Assembly: GCA_023512835.1 (NCBI GenBank)
Contig: CM042091.1
Coordinates: forward strand, 39,632,107-39,696,106
Origin: Taxillus chinensis
Lineage: Eukaryota > Streptophyta > Magnoliopsida > Santalales > Loranthaceae
DNA: 64,000 bases
Reading direction: 5' to 3'
The first letter of the stretch is position 1. Every line of letters starts with the position of its first letter. A program made the position numbers and the translations under genes. Shown here piece after piece: positions 8,400 through 20,059 of the stretch. The notes below the pieces were generated by a model that saw only the letters and a program-made list of their open reading frames with translations, did no database searches and was not told the DNA's origin.

Positions 8400-10392
8400 A
8401 GGGTGGAGCAGGACCATCGGTGGTTAGAGGTACCCTCTTGATCTCCCGTACCTTAGCTTCTTTCTTTTCGATACGGGTGCATCGTGTTCGTTTGTTGCTG
8501 AGCCTGTGATAGATAGCTTGGGGTTAGCTTGTGTGGAGGCCGCGAGGCCCCTAGTTGTGGAGTCTCCTGGTGGGAGGCATGATTGAGGTACGACGAGTGT
8601 GTCGTGACTGTGTGTTAACCATAGGAGAGGTGGAGCTGCGTTTTGACTTGCATGTGATGCCTTTGAGGGCGTTTGACCCGATCTTGGGTATGGATTGGCT
8701 TATGGCTTTCCAGGCCAAGATAGATTGTTATCGGCGGCGTGTGTCCTTCGTGACACCTGCAGGGACCTCTTGCACCCTGGCAGGGGAGTGGGATTGTGAG
8801 GCGAGTCGGGCCGGGCCGGTGTTGGACCAGGTGGGGTGCCATTACCCACAGGTTAGCGCCTGACCTTTGCTGAGGGGGGTAAGGTGGAAAGGAGGGTGTG
8901 GCCCGGTGTTGTGGACCAATTTCAGGGATGTTTTTCCCAAGAGTTGAGGAGTTTGCCACCTAAGAGGAGTGTGGAGTTCACCATTGAGTTGGTGCCGGGG
9001 ACGGGTCCGATTTCCCAAGTAGCGTATCGTATGGGGCCCAGAGCCGAGGGAGCTTCAGAGGCAAATCGAGGAGTTGGTGGGCCAGGGGTATATCGGACCA
9101 AGTACCTCACCTTGGGGTGCTCCTGGTGCTCTTTGCTAAGAAGGCCGATGGCACGCTTCGTCTCTGCATCGACTACGGAAGTCGAATTCGGTGATCGTGA
9201 AAAACAAGTACCCGTTGCCTCGGATAGATGACCTGTTTGACCAATTGAGTGGGGCCCAGTGGTTTTCCAAGATAGATTTACGGTCGGGGTATCACCAGCT
9301 CAGGGTTAGGGAGGAGGACATCCCTAAGACGGCTTTTCGGTGCAGGTATGGGCATTATGAATGGGTAGTGATGCCTTTCGGGCTCACTAATGCGCCAGCA
9401 GTGTTCATGCATTTGATGAACCAAGTCTTTGCCCCATACTTAGACTCGTTCGTGGTGGTGTTTATCGATGATATCTTGGTGTATTCCAAGACCGAGAGGG
9501 AACATGTGGAGCACCTGGCAACAGTGTTGCAAACCTTGAGGGACCAGCACTGTTTGCTAAGTTTAGCAAGTGTGAGTTTTGGCTGCAGGAGGTTCACTTT
9601 CTTGGCCATGTGGTGTCAGCTGAGGGAGTTAGGGTGGACCCAGCCAAGATTGAGGCCGTGGCATCGTGGGCGAGGCCAACCAACGTTTTTGAAATCCGTA
9701 GTTTTCTTGGCTTGGCGGGGTACTACCGTCGTTTTGTCGAGGGGTTCTCCCGTTTGGCGGCTCCTATGACAGCGTTGACTCGGAAGGGCGTGAAGTTTGA
9801 TTGGACTGACAAGTGTCAGCAGGCGTTTGAGACTCTCAAAACCCGTTTGACCACTGCACCGGTGTTGAGGTTACCTCGGGAGGATATTCCATATGAAGTG
9901 TACTGTGATGCGTCCAGGGTTGGTTTGGGGTGTGTGCTTATGCAGGAGCACGGTGTGGTAGCTTATGGGTCAAGGCAGTGAAGCCTCATGAGCAGAATTA
10001 TCCTACTCATGACCTTGAGTTAGCTCTTGTCATCTTCGCCCTGAAAAGTTGGCAGCACTACCTCTTGGGGGAAAAGTTTGTGGTGTTCTCGGATCACAAG
10101 AGCCTTCTACATCTTTACTCAGAAGGACTTGAATTTGAGGCAAAGGAGATGGGTGGAGTATTTGCAGACTTTTGATTTTACTCTTGCCTATACCCCGGGC
10201 AAGGGTAATGTTGTGGCTGATGCGTTGAGCAGAAAAGGGAAAGCTGAGGTGGCCGTGAGAGAGTGGAAGCTGATGGAGCAGTTGGCGACGTTGCAGTGCA
10301 GCTTTGTTGTTCGTGATGGTGGGACAGTTCCGAGTCCTTTGGTGGTTGTGCCTGGAGTTGTACCAGCGCGTCCGGGAGGAACAGCTGGGTGA
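8400..10392 (+). pseudogene. pol: G1 pol, first half: protease, reverse transcriptase, RNase H
   Basis: The aspartic protease has DTGAS at 8470-8484 and the family's ILGMDWL block at about 8680. Reverse transcriptase starts near 8970 (VEFTIELVPGTGPISQ) and continues with [41 protein letters not shown] and the catalytic FIDDILVYS (DD at 9467-9472). RNase H begins with [15 protein letters not shown] (first Asp at 9907) and ends near 10240 with [16 protein letters not shown]. The frame shifts near 8450, 9030, 9180, 9560, 9980 and 10110, all single-base type. All domains are present in normal order, so this was a full polymerase gene recently inactivated, or is misread. Confidence 0.87.
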
Positions 10393-10473
10393 CATTGAGT
10401 GTGAGGTTCTCCGTGCCCGTATCGAGGCCGGGGAGCTATCTCGGGGACTGGACGAGAGGGTCCTGAGCATGAG

Positions 10474-11810
10474 TTGTCATTTCAGGGGCGGTTGGTAGTA
10501 GCTTCTTCCCTCAGGGATGAGGTGATGAGGGAGTTTCACCAGTCTAGAGTTGCTGTGCATCCAGGGGGTACGAAGATGTATCATGCGCTTCGGGCACATT
10601 TTTGGTGGCCTGGGATGAAACGCGATGTGGCTGCCTTTGTTTCGCGGTGCCTCACGTGTCGGCGGGTGAAGGTCGAGCATCGGCGGCCGGCGGGCATGTT
10701 ACGGCCCTTGCCCATAGCGGAGTGGAAGTGGGACCATATAGCGATGGATTTTGTGACCGGTCTTCCACCCACCACTGGGAGGAAGGATATGATTTGGGTA
10801 ATTGTGGATCGACTCACAAAGTCGGCCCATTTCCTGGCTGTTCGCGAGCGGGACTCCATTGGGACCTTGAGTCAGCTGTACATGAACGAGATTGTGAGAC
10901 TGCATGGCGTACCCTCATCGGTTGTCTCAGACCGGGATTCGAGGTTCACTTCCCGTTTAAGGCAGGTTTGCAGGAGGCTATGGGGACCAAGCTTCATCCG
11001 AGTACAGCCTTTCACCCTGAGACCGACGGTCGGACCGAGCGGACGAATCAGACCATGGAGGACATGTTGAGGGCTTGTGTGCTAGATTTCGGGGGTTCGT
11101 GGGCAACTCACCTTCCTTTGGTGGAGTTTGCCTACAACAACAGTTATCAGGCATCCATTGGGATGGCTCCTTTTGCGGCGTTGTACGGACGGCCGTGTCG
11201 ATCACCCTTGTGTTGGACTGAGGTAGGAGAGGCAGCCCTCTTGGGGCCACAGTTGGTTCAAGAGGCTACTGAGAAGGTCAAGTTGATTCGTCAGCGTTTG
11301 TTGTCAGCTCGAGTCGGCGAATCTTATGCGGATCAGCGGCGGCGACCTTTGGAGTTTTCTGTTGGTGATCATGTGTTCCTTCGTGTCTCTCCACGACGTG
11401 GACATCGACGGTTTGGGCGAGGTTCCAAGCTATCTCCGCGATTTATTGGTCCTTTTGAGATTCTGGATCGTGTAGGGCCTGTGGCCTACCGGTTAGCGTT
11501 ACCACCGCGGCTGAGTCGAGTGCACAACGTGTTTCACGTGTCCCAGTTGCGGAAGTATCACCCTGACCCCACTCATGTGATTGATTGGGGGACGTTGGAC
11601 ATCGAGGATGACATGTCCGTCATTGAGGTCCCTATCCGTATTCTCGATCGGCGAGAGAAGCTTTTGCGTGGTCGTGCTATTCCTTTGGTTCGCGTGCTGT
11701 GGCAGCACCGTGGCATTGAGGAGGAGACATGGGAACGTGAGTCCGTGATGCGTGAGCGAAGCCGGACTTGTTCGAGGACGAACAATCTTAAGCGTGGGAG
11801 GTGGCTGTTG
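10474..11810 (+). pseudogene. pol: G1 pol, second half: integrase with chromodomain-like tail
   Basis: The zinc-binding domain shows [20 protein letters not shown] followed by CLTC near 10660. The catalytic core has [13 protein letters not shown] (Asp), VVSDRDSRF (Asp, about 10925) and [15 protein letters not shown] (Glu, about 11035), the D,D-35-E triad. A single frame break near 10955 separates the second Asp from the Glu. The C-terminal part has the [19 protein letters not shown] block and [12 protein letters not shown], then [19 protein letters not shown], a chromodomain-like tail typical of Tekay chromoviruses and linked in the family to insertion into heterochromatin. The end is scrambled after ESVMRER. 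Confidence 0.87.
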
Positions 11811-12107
11811 GCCAAGGGATGGATAGTGATGTTTTCTTGTGATGTGTTTTTTTGTATTAGTTGATGTATTTGTATTGTCTTTTAAAGACATGTGTTCTTA
11901 TTTGTGATGTGCATTGAGATGTGTATTCGTGCCACATGGACATGTGTTATGTGCATTATTGTGGTTATGGATTATGGTGGTACTGTTATGTGCCGTTGTG
12001 CTGTGTGTGGTGTATGACCCATTTGGGTGTTGTGGCTCGCCGTGTGGCAAATGGGTAGCTTGTGTTGTTTTCCTCTTGTGTCATTTCTTTTCGAGGACGA
12101 AAAGTCT
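11811..12107 (+). other. G1 3' untranslated region
   Basis: About 300 bp of T/G-rich sequence between integrase and the polypurine tract. It carries TTCGAGGACGAAAAGTCTTAA just before the tract, the same run as in G2. No gene seen. Confidence 0.6.
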
Positions 12108-12121
12108 TAAGGGGGAGAGGA
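12108..12121 (+). promoter_or_regulatory. G1 polypurine tract
   Basis: TAAGGGGGAGAGGA directly before the 3' LTR; primes plus-strand DNA synthesis. Confidence 0.9.
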
Positions 12122-13769
12122 TGTAAGGACCCGTACCTTGAGTTAGTCGGTTTGCCTCCTGAGTAGAGTTTTTCTAGATTTTGACCTAGTAAATGGACTC
12201 CAATGAATTCACGTGCAAAAGGAAAGATGCTTAGAATGATGTCCTCTATCTACCACAGAAGTTTCAGGCCAAATGGACTTGTATGTGAGGTGCACGTGAT
12301 ATGGGTCCAATTCACGTGCAAGTGTAATTGTCTTCTAAATGATGCAAGGAAGCTAGGGGTGAAGTTTGAGAGCATTTGGAGTCCATATGGAGGTGCACGT
12401 GAATTGGGGAATTCACGTGCAAATTGGCGTGCAGCCATATTTTTGCATGGTTCCCTTGGTTTTGACATTCTAAGGAACTTTCTCCAAAGGACCATGTTGA
12501 AATTCTGAGTATTTTGGCCTATATGGGTGCGGAAAGGTGGTAACTTGTGTGATCAAAACTACGTCGTTTTGATCCTGGGATTCACTTAATCAAAACTACG
12601 TTGTTTTGATGTTGTGTTGTCTATATAAGGAGGAGGAGTCCCTCTGTTTTAGGTTTAGGGTTTGTTGCTTCACCAGCCGTCGCAGAGAGAGAAAGAGAGG
12701 GTAGGGGAGCTCCTGGTTGCTGACGGGCGTCTTGCGTGGGTGGTCGGTGCTTCGTGGGTGGACGGCGTTCGGCTTGGGATCAGACCGTTGCTGTGTTGTT
12801 GCGTTTTCCTTGAGGTAGGGGTTCTATTCTTCCTAAATCCTCCTCTGTCCTAGGGTCCTAGGGCAGAATATTATATTATTTATATGTAAATTCATATAGG
12901 TGTGACCTCCTATATGAATGTTGGCCTTCGATGGCATGTTGGTGTGATTCCGTGGATTACATGCTATGTGTTCGATGAAATGCCTGTGTGAATATAGCTG
13001 TATGTATATGCCCATTACATGTTTGGTAATATGCCTATGTGGCTGGATTTGTGGTTTAGTGTATGTATGTATGCTGTGTGTTTGCTCTATTTTCCTGAAT
13101 GGTTGGGTTTGTGCGCTTGTGAACGGGTGCACACCAAGTGTTTGGTGGTATGCTTGAGTGACCATGTGTGTTGTGTGCTTGACTGTGGTATCTGGCCTGA
13201 AGAGGCGGTTAAAGAACTTTGCCTGAGAGGCGGTTAAATCACTTGGCCTGAAGAGGCGGTTAAATAACTTGGCCTGAAGAGGCGGTTAAATCACTTGTGT
13301 TTTGTGTGGTGGATAATTGTGACGACCGATGTGGTTTGTTATTGTTTGTTGAGATTGTTGTAACACGTCACCGCACTGTGCACATGCATGTAGCCGCTAG
13401 GAGCATGGGAAGGGTTGGGGAGACTTGATCCCTACTGAGCCGTGGTTGCTCACCCCTCCTACCGTGTTTGCTTGTTTTCCAGGGGACTTACAGGCGTTAG
13501 GTGGATACACCAAGGTGGAAGACCTTATCCATTTTACTCTTCCATTTATGTTGTTTTCTTTTATGGGAACTGATGTAACCCCAGTGGGGATGGGATTGGA
13601 AAGAATTCTGTTGTAATAAACTGGTTTGGAATATTTTTATGAATATTACTTTCTTGAATGTGTTGTGGATGTTTGAAATGTAAAATTCTTGGTTTGTATC
13701 CTAACCCCTTTGCCCTCCGTGTGGGTAAAAGGGGAGTCACGTGCCGGTTTCCTCGGGTTGGAAATCCGG
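12122..13769 (+). repeat. G1 3' LTR, main part
   Basis: 1,648 bp matching 4931-6584. It breaks at TCCGG (13765-13769) where G2 begins; the last nine bases, GGCGTGACA, resume at 23894-23902 after G2 and a second TCCGG. Hairpin modules lie at 12291-12320 and 12394-12421, palindromes at 12551-12574 and 12589-12610, TATA at 12621-12630, and the candidate donor near 12814. Confidence 0.93.
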
Positions 13770-14187
13770 TGTAAGGACCCGTATTTGAGGGGCCTTAGAG
13801 ATAGCCTTGAGTTAGAGACCTTATTTTAACAAATGAATATCAGCACAATGATGTGCTCATCAAATGGTGAATTTTGACTGTACTTGGACTAAATTTGGGA
13901 TTTTAGGCCCTGAGGGGTATTTTCGGGATTTCACAAATAATTTTATATTTACTTTTAAATTACCTGGGTTTGTATTTTGAGCTTTGGGCCTCCCTTCAAG
14001 GGAAAAACCCAATATGAGAGATAGTGGGCTGTTTTGCCTTTCTTCTTGGGTTTACTTAACCATTGGGCTGCATTTGGTCTTGGGCTTCAAAAAAAAAAAA
14101 AAAAAAAAAAAAAAAATAAAATAAAATAGGAGAAAAGAAAAGGGGACCAAACCCTACCTTCCCTGCAGCCGTCACACACATACACGC

Positions 14188-14189
<2 letters not shown>

Positions 14190-14245
<56 letters not shown>

Positions 14246-14250
14246 GGAGA
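14190..14250. repeat. GA microsatellite
   Basis: About 28 GA units with one A insertion, in the presumed transcript leader of G2. The 3' LTR copy (about 21981-22032) differs in length, as expected of slippage. GA repeats of this kind occur in plant leaders. Confidence 0.9.
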
Positions 14251-14400
14251 CGATCCCGAGGGAGACGACCCGAGTGGAGGGGTTTCGACGATCAAGGATC
14301 TCCTACGGACGACGGGAGGCCGAGGCGTTGAGGCAACGGGGATACAGATCGCTCCATTCTTTTCACCTAATCTTTTCTGCAAAACTTGAGGTAGGGATTT

Positions 14401-15688
14401 CAAGTTTTTTCTATTTGCCGTCTCTCTCTTAGATTTCTAGAATAATATTTATGTGACGATCTGGGATGTTGAGAAGGGACCTTTTATATATATATTGAGT
14501 TTCTAAATTCTACCTTGAGCCTATGGATTGATCCTGGGGTTTTGTCCTGGGTTTTCTAAATTTCCGTTTCGTGTGAGATTATTTATACTTTTGGGTTAGG
14601 GGTCATTTGTATACCCATTGTCTTGGGATTATTTAGATGAAAAGTTTTGGGAAAACCCTGTATTTGGCTTGGCTAAGGCCTCCGGTACTGGGAAATCATG
14701 AGAGTGAGGCCAGAGTTGGTTTTAGACCCGGTTTATGGGCTTAGAACCTCAATAACTTCTAAACTAAGACGAATTTGAGGTTGGTTCTTTAGGGAAAAAT
14801 GATTAGAATGACAAAAGGAAGGTTTTGGAGCCTGCACGTGAAAAAGCCTTTTTCACTTGCAGATTCATTCTTGCTCCAAATAGCCCCAAATTTTAGGTGG
14901 AGCTTCCTTAGAGGCATATGAGTTGAAATACCTCTGCACGTGAAAATGACCTTTTCACGTGCAACCTTGTTTTTGGCTAAAAATCATCCCTGAACCTTCC
15001 GGGACGGTTAGAATGATGTTTGGAGTTAATTTGCCTCGCACGTGAGAATAGGTTGTCACGTGCGGCTTGTTTTGAGCTTCCCTTGAGGTGGATAAGCCTC
15101 CTTTGAAAGGTGGTTGATGATCCAGACAATGAGAGTGAGATATGAGTGGACTTTAGGGACCATGAGGAGTCAGGTGATGTTATATGTGATGACTTGATTG
15201 TTCGAGACTATCTCGTTGTTTTACATTCTGAGTTGAGTTTTCGTATCTTTGAATGAGTTGCATATTTGTACTGTGTTTGTTGAATTATGTTTATTGAGTT
15301 GAGATTGTTGAGTTGCATATGTTGAAATGTGTATGTTGAGCACCCCAGAAACGCGGGGAGTTGAGATAAGAACCCCAGAAACGCGGGGAATTGAGCTGAG
15401 TTTGGGACAGTCATTATCTTGTACCCCTTGAGATGAGATTCACATTTGCCTGGTGTGGCATGTCACGTCGCCGTGGTGGCGGGGTGTCCTCTCGCCCTCC
15501 TGTGCAGCAGAGGTATGAGGCGTGTTTACCTGGGTGATGATTTTTTTTTTTTGTTTTAGCTTAAGTCACTACACGAGCACATGCATCCACTTGACATGCA
15601 TAGTTTTTAGAGTGGGACGGGATTGGGGAGACTTGATCCCTACTGAGCCGTGGTGTGCTCACCCCTCCTATGAACCGTTTCTTTGCAG
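14401..15688 (+). other. Candidate intron in the G2 LTR leader
   Basis: The donor AACTTGAG|GTAGGG and acceptor GTTTCTTTGCAG|GACC lie at positions matching G1 (5627 and 6295). Both acceptors follow the same conserved block (TTGGGGAGACTTGATCCC..., 15623 here) and then GCTCACCCCTCCTA. In the 3' LTR the acceptor reads TTTGCGG, so only the 5' copy would splice if the bases are right. The hairpin modules of G2 lie inside this predicted intron. Inference only. Confidence 0.45.
14832..15064. repeat. CACGTG hairpin modules in the G2 5' LTR, 102-bp period
   Basis: Three modules: CTGCACGTGAAAAA/TTTTTCACTTGCAG (14832-14862, one mismatch, 3-nt loop); TGCACGTGAAAA/TTTTCACGTGCA (14935-14963, perfect, 5-nt loop); CGCACGTGA/TCACGTGCG (15037-15064, perfect 9-nt arms). 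Starts are 102 bp apart both times, and each is followed by about 70 bp of ordinary sequence. The 3' LTR repeats them at 22620, 22723 and 22825. Confidence 0.85.
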
Positions 15689-16101
15689 GACCTAGCAGGC
15701 ATAGGCGGAAGAGCTGAGTTGGTAGGCCGCCGAGGCCGTATGGCCTTATACATGCATTTGGTTATTTCGTTGTATTTGAGATTCTGTTTGCTTAAACTGT
15801 GTACCCTGGTTTTATTATTGGGAGCTTGTTCCCTGGTGGGTTGTAAAAGAGTTTGAAACCTCGAGCGATGTAATTGATGTTTTGGGTTGTGAATACCATA
15901 TGTATGTATATTGTGGTGGTGTGGTTGGCATGGAAACAGTACGTGCCCCTTGGCACGTTGACTTGTGTTACAGGGATAGGACAAAGACCCGCGGTAGGTG
16001 TCCTCACTTTGGTGTTTACACCGAACCCTTGACCTTTCGGGTGCGGGCATGGGCAGTCATTAACCATTTCCAGGGAGAAGGAAATTTGGGGCGTGACATT
16101 A

Positions 16102-16112
16102 TGGTATCGAGC
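16102..16112 (+). promoter_or_regulatory. G2 primer-binding site, one base short
   Basis: TGGTATCGAGC instead of TGGTATCAGAGC: the A of CAG is missing. A true loss would weaken priming, but the change has the same CAG-to-CG form as many differences between the two G2 LTRs and could be a base-calling error. Confidence 0.85.
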
Positions 16113-16601
16113 CCAAGTTCATGGTCTAGTGGACTTAGGATAGTGGGGAGGGATAACGCGCTTCGAGACCCTTAGGAGGCAGTATAGGACACGCCCGATC
16201 ACCGTGGTTCTATCTGGTTTTCTAGGGTACACTCGGGGGTAGTTAGACCAAGGAGTAGGACATTTGCATTTGGGATGGGGTGCATACATGCATTGGCATT
16301 AGGGCACTAGCTTAATCATAATATGAGTGTCATGATTTGAAATGAGTAATTAATTTGAAATGAGCATACAATGGACTGAAATGTGAATACTGTGGAATGT
16401 GTTGAGACATGCTGATTTGGGAAACTATGATGTGTTGAAAATTTTAGATTATGAGGTTGTAATATGTATGTTGAGATCCTGTGAACATGATGTGTATACT
16501 TATGAGATGTTATTTGAGTACCTCATGGTCCTAGAGGTGAGGGTATACCGAGCTTGAGAGATATTGATTCCCGCTCCACTTGTTTTTGAAATGTGTAGAC
16601 A
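16113..16601 (+). other. G2 untranslated leader
   Basis: T/G-rich non-coding leader between the primer site and gag. It shares GCATTGGCATTAGGGCACTA with the G1 leader. No gene seen. Confidence 0.6.
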
Positions 16602-17700
16602 ATGCCTCCTAGGAGAGTTACCCGGGCTACCTGACTGTAGAGGAAGAGTCTTCGCACGTGCCGGACAAGAGGGAAGGCAGCAAACGGAGGGCGATGATCC
16701 CATGGAGCGGATCATGGCCCAAGTTAGGGCCTTGAGTGAAAATGTACAAGGCATGCGAGAGGATCTCGGGGGGAGAGATCCGAGATGAGATTAGGCGGGA
16801 GATGATGGCACAGCAGACAGTCTTACCTTCTCCACCCCGTGAGACAGAGCCTCCACGTAGACAAGAGATACCGATGAGACGAGAGGAGGAAGATGTGGTG
16901 ACCCGGTTCCGAAAGGAACAACCACCGAGGTTCAAGGGAGGAGCCGATCCTCCGGCGGCGAGCATTGGGCTGCGACAGTTGAGCACGTGTTCTCCTTTCT
17001 CCGACCCCGAGAGGAGGATAAAGTGAGGTTAGCGATCAGACAGTTGGAAGAGGAAGCCTTAGAGTGGTGGCTTAGCATTTCAGGTAGCCGGGACATGCAG
17101 ACCTTGTCATGGGAGGAATTCCTTCAATTGTTCCATGAGGAGTACTTCCCGGAGTCCTTGCGGTGGCAGAAACGGGAAGAGTTCAGTGGGTTGAAACAAG
17201 GATCACGCACTGTGTCTGAGTATGAGCGTGAGTTCCGAGGACTGAGCCGGTTTGCCCCTGAGGCAATCTCTAGAGAGGACCTGAAGGCCCATAAGTTTAC
17301 CATGGGACTCAGGCCTGCCCTGAAGCAGAGGGTGGAGATGCTGCGGCTGAGGACATATGCTTGAGGTCGTGGAGATAGCTAAGATTGTGGAAAGAGGATT
17401 GGAGGAGGGTAAACAGGCTCATCAGGAGCGGCTAGCACAGGGTGCGCGCGATAAGCAGGGAGACTCCAAGAAACCGAGAGTTGAGCTTGGAGGTAGTAGT
17501 TTTCCCAGGGACAAGGGCCAATCGCCAATGGCTCCACCAAAGTCCCGTTACTCTGGAGGACCGGGGAACTCAGTTGGAGGTTTCCCACGTGAGTGTACTT
17601 GTTGTGGCCAAACCGGACACATGAAACGTGAGTGTCCCAAACAAGACCTGCGGTGCCATAGGCCGTGGGAAGACAGGACACCTTAGTACGGTGTGTTTCA
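16602..17700 (+). pseudogene. gag: G2 gag (capsid, zinc knuckle), frame-broken
   Basis: It starts MPPRRVTRAT at 16602, as in G1, and meets a stop after ten codons. The capsid core continues in two frames (to about 16980, then 16987-17364) with VVTRFRKEQPPRFKGG, ALEWW, EEFLQLFHEEYFPESLRW and EYEREFRGLSRFAPE. The frame change at 16945-16985 falls in GGCGGCGAGCATTGGGCTGC, near several CNG sites. One CCHC knuckle is whole (CTCCGQTGHMKREC, 17593-17640). The second is spoiled: RCH at 17650 lacks its next Cys, where GGCCGTGGG replaces the AACTGTGGG-like sequence expected from G1. Confidence 0.83.
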
Positions 17701-17989
17701 GATGGGGAACAACCGGGGGAGCTGGTGGATTCGCATCGGGGAGGGAGGAGTGAGACCCACTTTCGGGCCCCAACTCCGAGACCAGCACGTTCATGGCAAG
17801 GCGAGTCGGCTGGTTCCACACATGCAAGGCCACAAGGAGAAAAGCAACCACAAGGCGGTTCAGAGAATCGTCCAAGTGGACATCGACACGGGGATCAAAG
17901 GACAAACAGAGAGGCTAGTAGCAAGGCAAACCATGGCAGAGTATTTGCACTTACTTCAGCACCATCCGAGTGGGAGGAGTTGCCATTAT

Positions 17990-19961
17990 CCTCCGAGGAA
18001 GGCGAAGCCGGACCTTCGGTGGTTCGAGGTACTATTTTGATATCTCGCACTATAGTTGCTGTCTTGTTTGATACCGGAGCTTCGTGCTCCTTGATTGCTA
18101 AGTCCTTGGTTGAGAGCCTTGGACTTGATTGTGTGAGGGCAGATAGGCCCTTGAGTGTTGAGTCACTGTGGGGAGGTGCATCGACAATAAACCAAGTGTG
18201 TCGTGAGTGTATGCTTACGATAGGAGATGTTGAGGTCACATTTGATTTGTATGTGATGCCCATGAGGACCTTTGATTTGATTTTAGGGATGGACTGGTTA
18301 ATGACCTTCCAGGCTAAGATTGATTGTTATAGGCGGCGGGTGTCATTTACTTCACCCACAGGATTACCCTGTACCCTAGTGGGGGAATGGGATGAGAATG
18401 CCGGGAGGGCTGGACTGATGAGAGAGCTATGGGGTAATGTTACCCATAGACTTGCTACACTTACTTTTGAGGAGGAAGGTAATATTGAAAAACGAGCGTG
18501 GCCAGTTATTGTTGAAAATTTCCAAGATGTGTTTCCTGGGGAGTTATCGGAGTTGCCTCCACACAGGAGTGTCGAGTTCACAATCGAGTTATTGCCAGGG
18601 AGTGGGACCTATCTCACAAGTGGCATACCGGATGGGACCTGCCGAGTTGAGGGAGCTTCAAAAGCAAATAAAGGAGCTAGGAGATAAAAGTTTCATTCGC
18701 CCAAGTACATCACCTTGGGGTGCACCAGTCTTGTTTGCTAAAAAGGCAGACGGTTCACTACGACTCTGCATTGATTATCGAAAGCTGAACCAAGTGACGG
18801 TAAAGAACAAATACCCTTTGCCGAGAATTGATGATCTGTTTGATCAGCTGAGTGGGGCACAGTGGTTTTCAAAGATTGATTTGCGTTCTGGGTATCATCG
18901 GGTGAGGGTCGGGAGCGAGGATATTCCTAAGACTGCTTTCAGGTGTAGATATGGGCACTATGAATGGTTAGTGATGCCTTTCGGGCTTACGAACGCACCT
19001 GGCGGTGTTCATGCACCTGATGAATCAGGTATTTGCCCCATACCTAGATTCCTTTGTGGTGGTATTTATTGATGACATCCTTGTATACTCAAGGACTCGG
19101 GAGGAGCATGAGGAGCATTTGACTATGGTGTTGCGGACACTCCAGGACCACCAGGTTGTATGCTAAATTTAGCAAGTGCAACTTCTGATGCAAGAGGTAC
19201 ATTTCCTTGGGCATGTGGTATCTGCTGAGGGAGTTAGAGTGGACCCAACCAAGATTGAATCTGTATCATCTTGGAAAAGGCCCACGAATGTTTTTGAGAT
19301 CCATAGTTTCTTGGGTCTGGCTGGATATTACAGGCGTTTCGTGGAAGGGTTTTCTCGGTTAGCAGCACCGATGACAGCCCTAACACGAAAAGGAGTTAAA
19401 TTCGAATGGACAGACAAGTGTCAGCAAGCTTTTGAGGAATTGAAGACTCGATTGACTACTGCACCAGTTTTGAGTCTACCACGGGATGGAGTGCCTTACG
19501 AGGTGTATTGTGATGCATCCCGCGTTGGATTGGGGTGTGTTCTGATGCAGGAACACAAAGTCATAGCTTATGGCTCACGACAACTTAAGCCCCATGAGCA
19601 AAATTACCCAACGCATGATCTGGAATTAGCAGCAGTTATCTTTGCCTTGAAGTCGTGGCAACATTACCTGCTGGGGGAGAAATTTGTGGTATACACCGAC
19701 CACAAAAGCCTACAGTATATTTTCACCCAGAGGGATCTGAATTTGAGACAGAGGAGATGGGTGGAGTACTTGCAGATGTTTGACTTTACGCTCTCCTACA
19801 CACCTGGAAAGGGGAATGTGGTTGCGGATGCACCGAGTAGGAAGGGAAAAGCCGAGATTTCCATGAGAGAATGGAAAATGATGGAACAGATTAAGCGATC
19901 TTGCAAAGTACAGCCTGATTTTAGCAAAGGGGGAAGCGGTCCTATGTTCTATTGCTTGTAA
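17990..19961 (+). pseudogene. pol: G2 pol, first half: protease, reverse transcriptase, RNase H
   Basis: The protease active site DTGAS is at 18070-18084, in an open frame from 17665 to 18687 that also covers ILGMDWLMTFQAKIDCYRR. Reverse transcriptase follows after a one-base shift near 18600: [38 protein letters not shown] and [10 protein letters not shown], then a second shift near 19003 and the catalytic FIDDIL (DD at 19071-19076). RNase H is in the open frame 19176-19961 with [15 protein letters not shown] (Asp 19512) and [11 protein letters not shown]. All motifs are present. The few breaks suggest recent inactivity or sequence error. Confidence 0.88.
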
Positions 19962-20059
19962 TGCCAGAGTTATACCATCGTGTCCGTGAGGGACAGTTGG
20001 GGGACGTGGACTGTGAAGTGATCCGAGCCCAGATTAGAGGCCGGTGAACTGTCCGAGGA

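Larger units (their letters stand above)
13770..16098 (+). repeat. G2 5' LTR
   Basis: 2,329 bp, TGTAAGGACCCGTATTTG ... TTTGGGGCGTGACA; partner 21563-23888. It contains an A run (14089-14116), a GA microsatellite (14190-14250), a possible intron (14401-15688), CACGTG hairpin modules (14832-15064), and direct repeats of CCCCAGAAACGCGGGGA near 15345 and 15374. Differences from the 3' copy are dominated by CTG/CTCG, CAG/CGG and similar CNG changes. Confidence 0.92.

Noticed and set aside
14089..14116. Poly-A tail of a SINE, LINE or retrogene
   Set aside because: It is inside both G2 LTRs at the same place and no target duplication flanks it.
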